Source: Mycobacteriaceae bacterium
GTDB lineage: Bacteria > Actinomycetota > Actinomycetes > Mycobacteriales > Mycobacteriaceae
DNA length: 21,413 nt
Assembly: GCA_013362555.1 (NCBI GenBank)
Contig: JABFVX010000046.1
Location: 1 to 21,413, forward strand
Direction of reading: 5' to 3'
The position numbers and the translations under genes are program-made. Positions 1 through 11,400 of the stretch are shown here, piece by piece. The first letter of the stretch is position 1, and every line of letters starts with the position of its first letter. The notes below the pieces were generated by a model, which saw nothing but the letters and a program-made list of their open reading frames with translations, made no database searches and was not told the origin of the DNA.

Positions 1-3000
1 TCGGATGCCGCTACCCCGGCGGCGTCACCTCGGCCGAGGAACTCTGGGACCTGGTGGCCGCGGGATCGGACGCGATCTCCGACTTCCCGGCAGACCGGGG
101 TTGGGACGTGGCGCAGCTGTACGACCCGGACCCGGACGCAACCGGCAAGAGTTACACCAGAGAGGGCGGGTTTCTGTATGACGCGGCGGGATTCGATGCC
201 GACTTCTTCGGGATGAGTCCCCGCGAAGCCAAATCGGTGGACGTACAACAGCGACTGCTGCTGGAAATCGCGTGGGAAGCGCTCGAGAACGCAGGCATCG
301 ACCCGAAAACTCTGCGCGGCAGCAACACCGGAGTCTTCACCGGCGTGATGTACACCGACTACGGCAGCAGGCTGCACGGGAACGTCCCCGCCGAGTTCGA
401 GGGATATCTCAACATCGGCAGCGCGGGCAGCGTCGCAGCAGGACGTATTTCGTACACGTTCGATTTCACCGGCCCCGCGGTAAGCGTGGACACCGCGTGC
501 TCGTCGTCGAGTGTCGCGATCCATCTCGCTACCCGGGCGCTGCGCAACCGCGAATGTGACCTTGCGCTGGCGGGCGGCGTCGCCGTGATGGCGACCCCTG
601 ATCTGTTCGTCGAATTCAGCCGCCAGCGCGGGATGGCGGCGGACGGGCGGTGCAAATCCTTCGCCGCCGCGGCGGACGGAGCGGGCTGGAGCGAGGGAGC
701 GGGCCTGCTGTTGCTCGCACGACTGTCCGAGGCGCAACGCCGCGACTGGCCGGTGCTTGCGGTGCTGCGCGGGTCCGCGGTGAATCAAGACGGCACCAGC
801 AGCCAATTATCAGCTCCGAACGGCCCGTCGCAGCAGCGGGTCATTCGGCAGGCGCTGGCCGACGCAGGCCTCGGCCCAGCGGACGTGGACGCGGTGGAAG
901 CGCACGGCACCGGCACCACTCTGGGCGACCCAATCGAGGCACAGGCATTGCTGGCGACCTACGGGCAGGACCGCGGCGGCCACGGCACACCGCTGTGGTT
1001 GGGCTCGCTGAAATCGAACATCGGGCACACCCAGGCCGCGGCTGGAGTGGCCGGGGTCATCAAGATGGTGATGGCGCTGCGGCACCGGCAATTGCCCGTG
1101 ACACTGCATGTGGATACACCGTCACCGCACGTCGATTGGTCGAGCGGGGCGGTAGCGCTGTTGACCGAAGCACAACCCTGGCAGCCCACCGACGGCAGCG
1201 CCAGACGCGCAGGCGTCTCCTCATTCGGCATCAGCGGCACCAATGCCCATCTCATCCTCGAAGAGGCCCCCGCGCCACCCGCACCGGGCCTGCGGCCCGC
1301 AACAGCCGCGAGCCTGTTGGTGCTGTCCGGGAAAACGGAAGCCGCCGCGCGCGACCAGGCCGCGCGGCTGTCCGCCCACTTGGCCGACAATCCGGAGTTG
1401 TCGCCGATGGACGTGGGCTACACGCTGGCACGCGGCCGTGCGCACCACGAGTATCGGGCGGCCGCTGCGGGCGGGTCTCGGGAGGAGCTGGCCGCAAGTC
1501 TGGACGCGCTGGCACTCGGCCGGGGCGCGGTGCGCCACGCCCCGGCCGGGGCGAAGGCGGCGTTCCTGTTCACCGGTCAGGGCAGCCAGTATCCGGGTAT
1601 GGGCCGTGAGCTGTACGCGGGCTTTCCGGTTTTCACCGCGGCGCTGGACGAAGTCTGCGCTGGTTTCGACGCCGTGTCGGGGTGGGACCGGCCGCTGCTC
1701 GACGTGCTCATGGCCGACACCGGCGAACTCGAGTCGACCGGCCGCGCGCAGCCGGCGTTGTTCGCGCTGGAAACCGCGATGTTCCGACTGCTGAGTTCGT
1801 GGGGCGTGCGGCCCGACTACCTGATCGGGCATTCGCTGGGCGAACTCGCTGCGGCACACGCCGCGGGCGTGCTGTCGTTGCGGGACGCGTGCGTGCTGGT
1901 GGCCGCGCGAGCTCGATTGATGCAGTCGGTGCCCGACCGGGGAGCGATGATCGCTATCGCTGCCGGTGCGCAGGAGGTGCAGGCGACCATTGCCGAAGTG
2001 GCGGAGACCGCCGGTCGGGTCACCGTCGCGGCAGTGAACGGGCCTGCGGCGGTGGTCATTTCCGGCGACGCACCGGCGGTTCGCGAAGTGGCTGACCGAT
2101 GTGCGGCAGCGGGCCGCAAGACGACCGAACTGCGGGTGTCGCATGCGTTCCACTCGGCACACATGGATCCGATCCTCGACGAGTTGCGCGCTGTCGCAGC
2201 CACACTGACCTATCGGCCCCCAACCGTGCCGGTCGTGTCGAATGTCACCGGCCTGCTCGCGACCGACGCGGACTTGACTTCGCCGGAATACTGGGCGGCG
2301 CAGGTGCGCGCCACAGTGAAGTACAGCGACGGCGTAGCCGCGTTGACCGCGCTGGGGGTCGCCACGTTCGTGGAGTTGGGCCCGGGCGGCGTGCTGGCGG
2401 CGATGACCGCAGATTGCCTGCCCGCCGACAGCGGCGCGGTGGCGGTGTCCGCGGGACCCCGCACCGGGCGGCCGGAAGCGATCACCGCGCTGGCGGGCCT
2501 GGGCGAGCTGTACGCCGGCGGCATCGCGGTGGACTGGGCGGCCGTGTTCGCAACCGGTCGCCATGTCGCGCTGCCCACCTATGCCTTTCAGCGCGAGCGC
2601 TACTGGCTCGAAGCGGCGGAACGACCGGGGGGCCGAGCCCTCGCGGCGGCGGGCGTCGCGGCGGTCGACCATCCCCTGCTCGGGGCCGCGATCGCCATGC
2701 CGAACGGCAGCGTGGTCTGCACCAACACACTGTCGCTGTCCGAACATCCCTGGCTGGCCGACCATCAGGTGCTGGGAACGGTCCTGCTGCCGGGCACCGC
2801 TTTCGTCGAGTTGGCGATGCAAGCGGGCGACCTGGTCGGGCACCGCGCGCTCGACGAGCTGATCCTGCAGGCGCCGCTGGCTCTTCCCGAGGTCGGCGCG
2901 ATTGCCGTCCAGGTGATTGTGGAGCCGGAAAGCCCGGACGGCAGAAGACAAGTCGCCGTCTATTCCAGCGCCTCGGCTGAGGACGTGCGCCGCGAATGGG

Positions 3001-4535
3001 TGTGCCATGCCCAGGGTTTCCTCTCCGAAGACGACGAAACAGCAGGCGATTCCGCACAGTCCGCCTGGCCTCCGCCCGGCGCGGAGGTCGTCGACCTGGA
3101 CTTCGGTTACGAGAAGCTCGCCCGACGCGGATACGCCTACGGCCCGGCATTCCAGGGTGTTCGCGCGCTGTGGCGCCGCGGTTCGGAGATCTTCGCCGAG
3201 GTCGCCCTTCCGGACGAGCACCGCGCGGATGCCGCGCGGTTCGGCGTACATCCGGCCTTGCTCGATGCAGCCCTGCATCCGATGCTGCTGGCAAACGACG
3301 AAGAGGCACGTCACGACGTGACATTGCCGTTCTCGTGGTCCGGCGTGTCGGTCCAGGTCGTCGGAGCGACGCATCTTCGGGTCCGAATGACGTCCACCGC
3401 CGCGAACCAGCTGGCAATTCAACTCACCGACCAACTCGGCACGGCAGTGGCTGCGATTCGGTCGCTCGCCGTGCGACCGGCGGCCGATATCGGCCCGGCG
3501 GCCCATTCACCTCGTCCATTCGACCTGGTGTGGCGGCACGCCGAGATGCCCCCAGTAGCAGAACCGGGCACGTGGACGGTGGTCGGCGCAGGCCTGGGGG
3601 CTACGACGGCGCTGCGGGCGGCGGGCGTGTCCGTCGACGAAGTCGACGATTGGGCCGGCCTGGACACACTGGTCGGGGCGGCCGGGGCGGCGCCGTCGGT
3701 GGTGGTTCTGGTGGCCGTGTATCCCAGCGACGCACGCACACTCGATATCCCTGCGGCAGTTCGCCAAGCGCTGTACTCGGTCACGACCGTGGTGCAGGCT
3801 TGGCTGGCCGACGACCGGTTCGCCACCTCGAAACTCGTCGTTCTGACCTCCGCGGCGGTGGGCGACGATGCGACGGACATTGTGTCGGCGCCGATATGGG
3901 GCTTGCTGCGGTCGGCCCAATCGGAGAATCCCGGCCGCATCTGGCTCGTCGACGCCGATGACGCCCCCGCCAGCCTGCGCGCCCTGTCGACCGTGCCGAG
4001 CGGAACCGAACCGCAGACGCTCATTCGGTCGGGCACCGTCCGCGTTCCTCGCTTGGCGCCAATGGAATCTGCTGCCCCACATAGTGATTCAGCACCCGGT
4101 CGACCGATGTCCGGCGACGGCACCGTCCTGGTCACCGGCGCGTCGGGCGGGCTGGCCGCCATGCTGGCTCGTCATCTGGTCGCGGACCACGGCGTCCGGA
4201 GGCTGGTCCTGGTTGCCCGAAGCACGCCTCGCAACGACCTGATCGAGGAGTTGGAACAACTGGGCGCCCACGTCACGTGGGAGCGCTGCGACGTCGCCGA
4301 CGCGGCGGCGTTGGCGGCGGTGATCGGCCGCATCCCGCGGGAACGCCCGCTGACCGGAGTGTTCCATCTGGCGGGTGTGCTGTCCGACGGCATATTCGCG
4401 TCGCTGACCCCGGACCGACTCGACCCGGTGCTGCGGCCCAAGGTCGACGGCGCCTGGAACCTGCACACACAAACCCAGGGCATGGAGCTGACCGATTTCG
4501 TCATGTATTCCTCGGTGGCCGGCTCCATCGGCTAG
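1..4535 (+). CDS. Modular type I PKS, extension module KS-AT-DH-KR (5'-partial, ends at an in-frame TAG)
   Basis: Polyketide chain-extension module. The reading frame is open from base 3, inside the KS, so the N-terminus lies outside the window. The KS triad is visible: Cys 498-500 (DTACSSS), His 903-905 (EAHGTG) and His 1026-1028 (GHTQAA). The AT (about 1555-2420) has GHSLGE with Ser 1833-1835 and HAFH at 2142-2153, the malonyl-CoA signature. The DH has HxxxGxxxxP at 2763-2792 and Asp 3264-3266 (LLDAALH), so it looks active. No ER is present. The KR has TGASGGLA near 4134-4157 and an LSD motif whose Asp suggests a B-type, L-independent class. The frame stops at TAG 4533-4535, before the KR Tyr, and continues unchanged afterwards. 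As sequenced, the product would have no ACP and a dead KR, so a point mutation or sequence error is likely. Domain calls are firm; functional status is uncertain. Confidence 0.93.
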   Translation, partial: GCRYPGGVTSAEELWDLVAAGSDAISDFPADRGWDVAQLYDPDPDATGKSYTREGGFLYDAAGFDADFFGMSPREAKSVDVQQRLLLEIAWEALENAGIDPKTLRGSNTGVFTGVMYTDYGSRLHGNVPAEFEGYLNIGSAGSVAAGRISYTFDFTGPAVSVDTACSSSSVAIHLATRALRNRECDLALAGGVAVMATPDLFVEFSRQRGMAADGRCKSFAAAADGAGWSEGAGLLLLARLSEAQRRDWPVLAVLRGSAVNQDGTSSQLSAPNGPSQQRVIRQALADAGLGPADVDAVEAHGTGTTLGDPIEAQALLATYGQDRGGHGTPLWLGSLKSNIGHTQAAAGVAGVIKMVMALRHRQLPVTLHVDTPSPHVDWSSGAVALLTEAQPWQPTDGSARRAGVSSFGISGTNAHLILEEAPAPPAPGLRPATAASLLVLSGKTEAAARDQAARLSAHLADNPELSPMDVGYTLARGRAHHEYRAAAAGGSREELAASLDALALGRGAVRHAPAGAKAAFLFTGQGSQYPGMGRELYAGFPVFTAALDEVCAGFDAVSGWDRPLLDVLMADTGELESTGRAQPALFALETAMFRLLSSWGVRPDYLIGHSLGELAAAHAAGVLSLRDACVLVAARARLMQSVPDRGAMIAIAAGAQEVQATIAEVAETAGRVTVAAVNGPAAVVISGDAPAVREVADRCAAAGRKTTELRVSHAFHSAHMDPILDELRAVAATLTYRPPTVPVVSNVTGLLATDADLTSPEYWAAQVRATVKYSDGVAALTALGVATFVELGPGGVLAAMTADCLPADSGAVAVSAGPRTGRPEAITALAGLGELYAGGIAVDWAAVFATGRHVALPTYAFQRERYWLEAAERPGGRALAAAGVAAVDHPLLGAAIAMPNGSVVCTNTLSLSEHPWLADHQVLGTVLLPGTAFVELAMQAGDLVGHRALDELILQAPLALPEVGAIAVQVIVEPESPDGRRQVAVYSSASAEDVRREWVCHAQGFLSEDDETAGDSAQSAWPPPGAEVVDLDFGYEKLARRGYAYGPAFQGVRALWRRGSEIFAEVALPDEHRADAARFGVHPALLDAALHPMLLANDEEARHDVTLPFSWSGVSVQVVGATHLRVRMTSTAANQLAIQLTDQLGTAVAAIRSLAVRPAADIGPAAHSPRPFDLVWRHAEMPPVAEPGTWTVVGAGLGATTALRAAGVSVDEVDDWAGLDTLVGAAGAAPSVVVLVAVYPSDARTLDIPAAVRQALYSVTTVVQAWLADDRFATSKLVVLTSAAVGDDATDIVSAPIWGLLRSAQSENPGRIWLVDADDAPASLRALSTVPSGTEPQTLIRSGTVRVPRLAPMESAAPHSDSAPGRPMSGDGTVLVTGASGGLAAMLARHLVADHGVRRLVLVARSTPRNDLIEELEQLGAHVTWERCDVADAAALAAVIGRIPRERPLTGVFHLAGVLSDGIFASLTPDRLDPVLRPKVDGAWNLHTQTQGMELTDFVMYSSVAGSIG
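4533..4535 (+). other. Premature in-frame amber codon within the KR domain
   Basis: TAG lies between SSVAGSIG and AGQANYSAANVF. Reading straight through restores a normal KR active-site segment, with the catalytic Tyr at 4551-4553. The next module has Gly at the equivalent position (VFG-G-PGQANY), and Ser is also common in the family. TCG (Ser) to TAG is a single-base change. The frame is the same on both sides, so this is a substitution and not an indel. Confidence 0.9.
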
Positions 4536-5420
4536 GCAGGACAGGCGAACTACTCCGCCGCCAACGTGTTTCTGGACGCAGTGATTGCGCACCGCCGTGC
4601 GCTCGGGCTGGCCGGCGTATCCATGGCATGGGGGCTGTGGGACGAAGCAGACAGCAACATCTCGGGCACCATGCGACAGTCCGACACCGACAAATTCATC
4701 AACAGAGGTATGCGCCCGCTGTCCGCCGCGGACGGGATGCTCCTGCTCGACACCGCTCGGGAACTGGACATGGCGACAGTGACGCTCATGGACATGGACT
4801 TCAGCGTGCAGCACACGGACGCCACGACAATCCCGGTCGTCCTGCGCGACCAGCTGACTGTCGCGCGACCTCGCCGCCGAGCCGCGCTCCGGCCTGCGGC
4901 CGCGGACGCTCCCGCCCGGCAGCTGTCGGCACTGCCTGCCGCCGAGGCGCGCGCGGCGGTGCGCGATCTCGTCAACGACTCCCTCTCCGAGTCGCTCGGG
5001 CGGGTGCGCGGCACAACGCTGCCCGCGACAACTCCACTGCGCGACCTGGGATTCGACTCGCTCAGCGCCGTCGAACTGCGCAACCGCCTCAACGCGGCCA
5101 CCGGACTGCGCCTGTCCACGACTCTGGTGTTCGACCACCCCACGGTGGACGCGATCATCCGGCACGTCGAAGACATGCTCGGCCTCGCCGACCAGCCGTC
5201 CGACCCACGCGACCAGGACGACGCCGAGATTCGCAGACTCCTGACCGAAATTCCCATTGCCCGGCTGCGGCGCGCCGGCGTGGTCGACATGCTGCTCGAC
5301 CTGCGCGACGGAGCGGACCGGGCCGCGAGCGGCGGCCCGGTCGACGCTGCCGACCTGGCCACCATGGACGTGGAAAGCCTGGTGCGCCTCGCTACCCGGG
5401 ACATCACCGAGACCCTCTGA
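4536..5420 (+). pseudogene. 3' part of the same PKS gene: KR C-terminus, ACP and C-terminal docking domain
   Basis: This stretch has the same frame as the upstream PKS and is separated from it only by the amber codon. It carries the end of the KR (GQANY active site, then AWGLWDE). The ACP follows with LGFDSL, whose phosphopantetheine Ser is at 5058-5060. The last 65 or so residues form a C-terminal docking domain of helical type (EIRRLLTEIPIARLR..., MDVESLVRLA), which should pair with the coiled-coil N-terminus of the next PKS. An in-frame GTG at 4566 has no ribosome binding site and would start inside the KR fold, so independent translation is unlikely. The intact docking and ACP sequences argue that any lesion is recent or artefactual. 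The coding stretch ends 15 nt before the next PKS start. Confidence 0.85.
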
Positions 5421-5435
5421 ACGAAGAAGAAGAAC

Positions 5436-8400
5436 ATGGCGATTTCTTATGACGAGGTGGTCGGCGCGCTACGGGCGGCCATGGCGAACGTCAGTGAGCT
5501 GCGCGCACAGAACGAGCTGCTCACCGCGGCCCGGTCGACGGCAGCCGACCCGATCGCGATCGTGGCGATGAGTTGCCGCTATCCGGGCGACGTGTACTCC
5601 GCCGACGACTTGTGGCAGCTGGTGTCCGAGGGCGGTGACGCGATCTCGGACTTCCCGACGAACAGGTGCTGGGACCTGACCGACCTCTTCGACCCCGACC
5701 CGAGCGCGGTCGGGAAATCCTATGTGCGCCAAGGGGGATTCATCGCCGACGCACCCGGCTTCGACCCCGGCTTCTTCCGCATCGGTCCGCGTGAGGCGCA
5801 CGCCATGGACCCGCAGCAGCGCGTGCTGCTCGAGGTCGCATGGGAACTGTTCGAGAACGCCGGGATCAAGGCCGAGACACTGTCCGGCAGCCGCACCGGA
5901 GTGTTCGCCGGCTTCATGGGCAACGGCTATGGGGAAAGCGCGGACCTGCTGAAGGCAGGCACCGAGGGCAACCTCGCCACCGGCACCGCGGGCAGCGTGG
6001 TCTCGGGCAGGCTGGCCTACCAGTTCGGACTGGAAGGGCCTGCGGTGACGATCGACACCGCTTGCTCGTCATCCCTGGTGGGTCTGCATTTCGGGGTCCA
6101 CGCCCTGCGTGCGGGCGAATGCGACCTCGCATTGGTCGGCGGTGTCACGGTGATGGCGAGCCCACGTCAGTTCGTGGAGTTCAGCCGCCAGCGCGGGCTG
6201 GCGCGAGACGGGCGGTGCAAGCCGTTCGCCGCCGCCGCCGACGGGACCATCTGGTCCGAGGGCGCGGGACTGCTGCTCCTCGAGCGGCTTTCCGACGCAC
6301 GGCGCAACGGCAGGCAGGTGCTCGCCATCGTCGCGGGGTCCGCGGTGAATCAGGACGGCGCGAGCAACGGCCTGACCGCCCCGAACGGCCCGTCGCAGCA
6401 GCGGGTGATCCAACAGGCGCTGGCGCAGGCCGGACTGAAGCCGACCGACGTGGACGTCGTCGAGGCCCACGGCACTGGCACCACCCTCGGCGACCCTGTC
6501 GAGGCGCAGGCGTTGCTGGCGGCCTACGGACAGGACCGGCCTGCGGATCGGCCGCTGTGGCTCGGCTCGCTGAAGTCGAATCTCGGCCACACCCAGGCCG
6601 CGGCCGGGGTGGGCGGCATCATCAAAATGATCATGGCGCTGCGGCATCAGCAGTTGCCGAGAACCCTGCATGTGGACGAACCCACGCCGCACGTGGACTG
6701 GTCTGCGGGCGAGGTGAACCTGCTGACCGAGGCACAACCGTGGCGGCCCGACGGCAGGCCCCGCCGGGCCGGAATCTCATCGTTCGGGATCAGCGGCACC
6801 AATGCGCACGTGATCCTGGAGGAACCTCCCGCGGAGCCGGACGCGGGACCTGCGGCGCGACCGACCGGCGGGCCGGGGGCGCTGGCGCTGGTGCTGTCCG
6901 GCCGGTCGGCCGACGGGCTGCGGGGGCAAGCGGACCGGCTGCGGCAGTGGCTGGCCGACCGGCCCGAAGCCGACCTGTCGGGGGTGGCGCGGTCGCTGGT
7001 GACCGCGCGGTCGACGCTGGACTGGCGCGGGGTCGTGGTCGGGCAGGACCGGTCCGAACTGCTGCAAGGTCTGGCCGCGCTGAGCGACGGTGCGCCACAG
7101 GCCATGCACGGCAAACCTGCCGCGGGCAAGACCGCGTTCCTGTTCACCGGCCAAGGCGGGCAACGGGTCGGCATGGGCGCGGGGCTCTACGCGGAGTTCC
7201 CCGCCTTCGCCACGGCGCTGGACGGGGTCTGCGCGGAGTTCGACCGGCTGCTCGGCGGTTCGCTGCGCGAAGTGATGTTCAGCGGCGCGGCCGCACGGCC
7301 GGCGAACACGGTTCACCTGACACCGCAGGTGCAAGACGCATCGCCGCCTGACCACAGCGATGCGGCGCTGCACCGGACTGAGTGGACCCAACCTGCTTTG
7401 TTCGCGTACGAAGTGGCGCTGTTCCGACTGCTCGAATCGTTCGGGGTGCGGCCGGACGTACTGCTCGGGCACTCGATCGGGGAGATCGTGGCCGCACATG
7501 TCGCGGGCGTGTGGTCGCTGCGCGATGCGTGTGCCCTGGTAGCCGCCCGTGGCCGCCTGATGGGATCACTGCCGCCAGGCGGCGCGATGCTGGCCGCCGC
7601 CATGGCGGAACCGCAGGCAACCGAGGTGGCCGCCGAATACGCGGGCAGCGTGTCGGTGGCCGCCGTCAACGGCCCTGCCTCAGTGGTGTTCTCCGGCGAC
7701 GAATACGCGATCGGGGAGATCGCCGGGCGACTGTCCGGCGCGGGCAACAAGACGAGCCGCCTGCGGGTGTCGCATGCGTTCCACTCAGTGTTGATGGAGC
7801 CAATTCTGGACGAATTCCGTTCGGTGGCAGCCGGTTTGACGTACCAGAAGCCGACGCTGCCGATCGTGTCGAACGTGTCCGGTGCGGAGCTGGGCGCGCA
7901 GGCGCTCGACCCCGGCTACTGGGTGGAGCAGCTGAGGTCGGCCGTGCGTTTCGCCCCCGGCGTGGACACGCTGGCCGAGCGGGGCGTCCGCAGATTCGTC
8001 GAAGTCGGCCCGGACGCGGTGCTGACCGCGATGGCCAACGAATGCCTGGCCGGGCAGCAGGCTGTCGCAGTGGCGTTGTCGCGGCGGCAGGCCGACGAGG
8101 TGCGCCAGTTCGTCACCGGTTTGGGAGCACTGTTTGTCGACGGAATCGCGGTGACGTGGGAACCGCTGTATGCCGGTCAAGGACTCGGACGAACCGAGTT
8201 GCCGACGTATGCCTTTCAGCGCGAGTGGTATTGGCTGGCAGGCACCGACCGGGTAGGCGGCCTGCGGGGTTCGGGTTTGGACGGCGTGCGGCACCCGATG
8301 TTGAGCGCGGCGGTGTGGATGCCCGACTCCGCGGGAGTCCACCTGTCGGGATTGTTGTCGCTGCGCGAACACCCGTGGCTGGTCGATCATGCCATCGGCG

Positions 8401-11400
8401 GCACGGCGCTGCTGCCGGGCACAGCGTTCGTCGAGCTCACGTCATATGCGGGCAGGCTGGTGGACTGCCCGCGACTGGCCGAGTTGGTCGTGCAAGCCCC
8501 GATGGTGATTCCCGCGACAGGCGAGGTCGAGGTGCGGGTGTTGGTCGCGAGTGCCGACGAGACCGGCGCGCGTGCGGTGACGGTGCACTCGCGACCTCGC
8601 GCGGGACACGATCCGGCGCTCGGCGAACCAGGCCGGGGCGAGTGGGTCCGGCACGCGGCGGGCACGGTCACGGCGAACACACCGGCGGAGAATCCGGAGA
8701 ACACCCGGGAACAGGCGAGTTGGCCTCCTGCCGGTGCGGTATCGGTACCTCTCGACGGCGTGTACGAAGGCCTCGCGGACCGAGGTTACGAGTACGGCCC
8801 GACGTTCCAGGGGCTGACAGCGCTGTGGCGGCTCGACGACGAGGTCTACGCCGAGGTGGCATTGCCCGACGACGTGCCTGCCGACGGGTTCGGCGTGCAC
8901 CCGGCGCTGCTGGACGCCGCACTGCACGCGATCTCGGTGGGCGGCCTGGCCGAGCCCGGCCCCGGCGAGGTCGTCGTGCCCTATTCCTGGGACGGCGTCA
9001 CAGTGTCCGCGGGCGGGGCCACGTCGGTGCGGGTTCGGCTCAGCGCTGAGGCCGGGCAGGCTTCGCTGCAAGTCGGACTGACGCTGACCGATTCGCACGG
9101 CGAGGCGGTGGCGGACGTGGCCGCGGTGACGTTGCGCCCGCTGGCGGCGTCCGCGGTGCGCGCCTCCGGCGCCGCAGGCGCGGCCGCCCTGCATCGACTG
9201 CACTGGAAGAGTGCTACGAATACAGCTGTATCGCAAGGCATTTGGGATGTTTCATCCGGCCTGGAAGCCGTCGTGGTCAACTCCGCCGAAACAGCGGTAT
9301 TGCGGTTCGACGGGGCCCTCGCCGACGGGGCCCTCGCCGACGGCGTCCGAGCTCGCGTCATGGGCGCGGCGGAACAGCTGCGCGAGGTCCTGGCCGCCCA
9401 CGACCGAGTCGCAGTGGTGACCAGGCAGGCCGTCGCCGCCACGGCGGGCGACGCCGTGGACCTGGCCGCCGCGGCGGTGTGGGGCCTGGTGCGCAGCGCC
9501 GGGAGCGAGAATCCCGGCCGGATCGTGGCCGTGGACGTGGACAGTCGGTCCGACTATCGCGACGCGGTGGTCGCGGCCCTCGGCAGCGCAGGCGAACCCG
9601 CACTGGCTGTGCGCGAAGGTGTGCTGTACGTGCCGCGGTTGGTGCGCGGAATCAGCGGTGCGGAAGAGGGCTCGGGCTTGCCTCTGCCCGGACCGGCGTG
9701 GGCGGTCGACCTCGTCGGCAAGGGGACGCTGACCGACGACAACATCGTCGTGGAGCCCTCGCCCGGCCCCGCGCCCACCTTGGAGCCCGGTCAGCTCCGG
9801 GTCGAACTGCGGGCGGCCGGTATGAACTTCCGAGACGCGCTGATCGGTCTCGGAATGTATCCGGATCCCGACGCCGCCATCGGCGGCGAGGGTGCGGGCG
9901 TGGTCGTCGAAGTCGCGCCGGACGTCACCGACTTCGCGGTGGGCGATCACGTGTTCGGGTTCATGTCGGAGGTCGCGTCGGCGACGGTAGCGAACGCCAG
10001 GACGGTGGCGCTGATGCCTCCGGGCTGGACCTTCGCCCAGGCAGCCGCGGTTCCGGTCGTGTATGTGACGGCCTACTACGGTTTGGTGGATCTGGCCGAT
10101 GCCCGTCCCGGGGAAACGCTGCTGCTGCACGCGGCGACCGGCGGCGTGGGCATGGCGGCGGCACAGTTGGCCCGCCACCTCGGTCTGCGCACCCTGGCAA
10201 CCGCGAGCAAGCCGAAGTGGGACGTGTTGCGGGGCATGGGTTTCCACGACGAGGTGATCGGCGACTCCCGCACGCTGGATTTCGAGGCGAAGTTCCTGCA
10301 GGTCACCGCGGGCCGCGGGGTCGACATCGTGCTGGATTCACTGGCAGGCGAGTTCGTGGACGCATCACTGCGGTTGCTGCCCCGCGGCGGCCGTTTCCTG
10401 GAGATGGGCCTGACCGATCGCCGCGACCCCGACGAGGTGGCGACTCGGCATCCCGGTGTGCACTACCGAGGCTTCCACCTGAATGAGGTGAGCCAGGACC
10501 GGATGCACGAGATTCTGAACGTGCTGCTCGGGCTGTTCGAAGCCGGGGTGTTGACCGCGCCGCCGGTGACCGGATGGGACGTGCGGCAGGTGGCGCCCGC
10601 GTTGCGCTATCTGAGCCAAGCCAAGCACATCGGCAAGAACGTGCTCACCGTGCCCGCACCGTTGCGGACCGAGGGGACAGTGTTGATCACCGGCGGCACC
10701 GGCGGCTTGGCGGCAGTCACGGCCAGACATCTGGCGGCCGAGCACGGGGTGCGACGGCTGGTGCTGGCCAGCAGGCGCGGCCTCGCAGCGCCTGGTGCGG
10801 CCGAGCTCCGAGCCGAGCTGCTGGCGCAGGGCACGCAGGTCGAGGTGGCCGCGTGCGACGTGGCGGACCGGGCGGCACTGGATCGTCTGCTGGCCGCCAT
10901 CCCCGTCGACCACCCGCTGACCGGCGTCGTGCACACCGCGGGCGTGTTGGCCGACGGCCTGCTTGCGGACTTGACGCCGGAGCAGTTCGCGACTGTGCTG
11001 CGCCCGAAGGTCGACGCGGCGTGGAATCTGCATGAGGCAACCAAGCATCTCGACTTGTCGATGTTTGTCCTGTACTCCTCCGTTGCCGGGGTGTTCGGTG
11101 GTCCGGGCCAGGCCAACTACGCGGCAGGCAACGCGTTCCTGGACGCGCTCGCCCGGCACCGGCGGCGGGCGGGCCTGCCCGCCGTGTCGATCGCGTGGGG
11201 TCCGTGGCGTGCGTCCAGCGGCATGACCGCCACGCTGTCGGAGGCCGACCTGGCTCGGATCCGCCGGACGGGGCTCGTCCCGTTCGATGACAGCTACGGA
11301 ATGTCGCTGCTGGATTCCGCACTCGACGCGGGCAGCGCGGCGGTGGCCGGCGTCATGGTCGACATGCAGTCCCTCGCCGCCCAGGCTGCGGCGGGGACGG

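Noticed and set aside
1221..3506. Long minus-strand open frame (761 codons) opposite the first PKS
   Set aside because: It lies wholly opposite well-conserved AT and DH domains, is rich in Arg/Gln/His as expected of a GC-rich shadow frame, and shows no recognisable domain.
4533..4535. TAG as a recoded codon (for example pyrrolysine)
   Set aside because: No recoding element or tRNA was seen, the position is normally Gly or Ser, and actinobacterial type I PKSs do not use such recoding.
4566..5420. Independent gene starting at GTG 4566 after the amber codon
   Set aside because: There is no ribosome binding site, the start would be inside the KR fold, and the frame is identical to the upstream PKS. 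It is the rest of the same gene.
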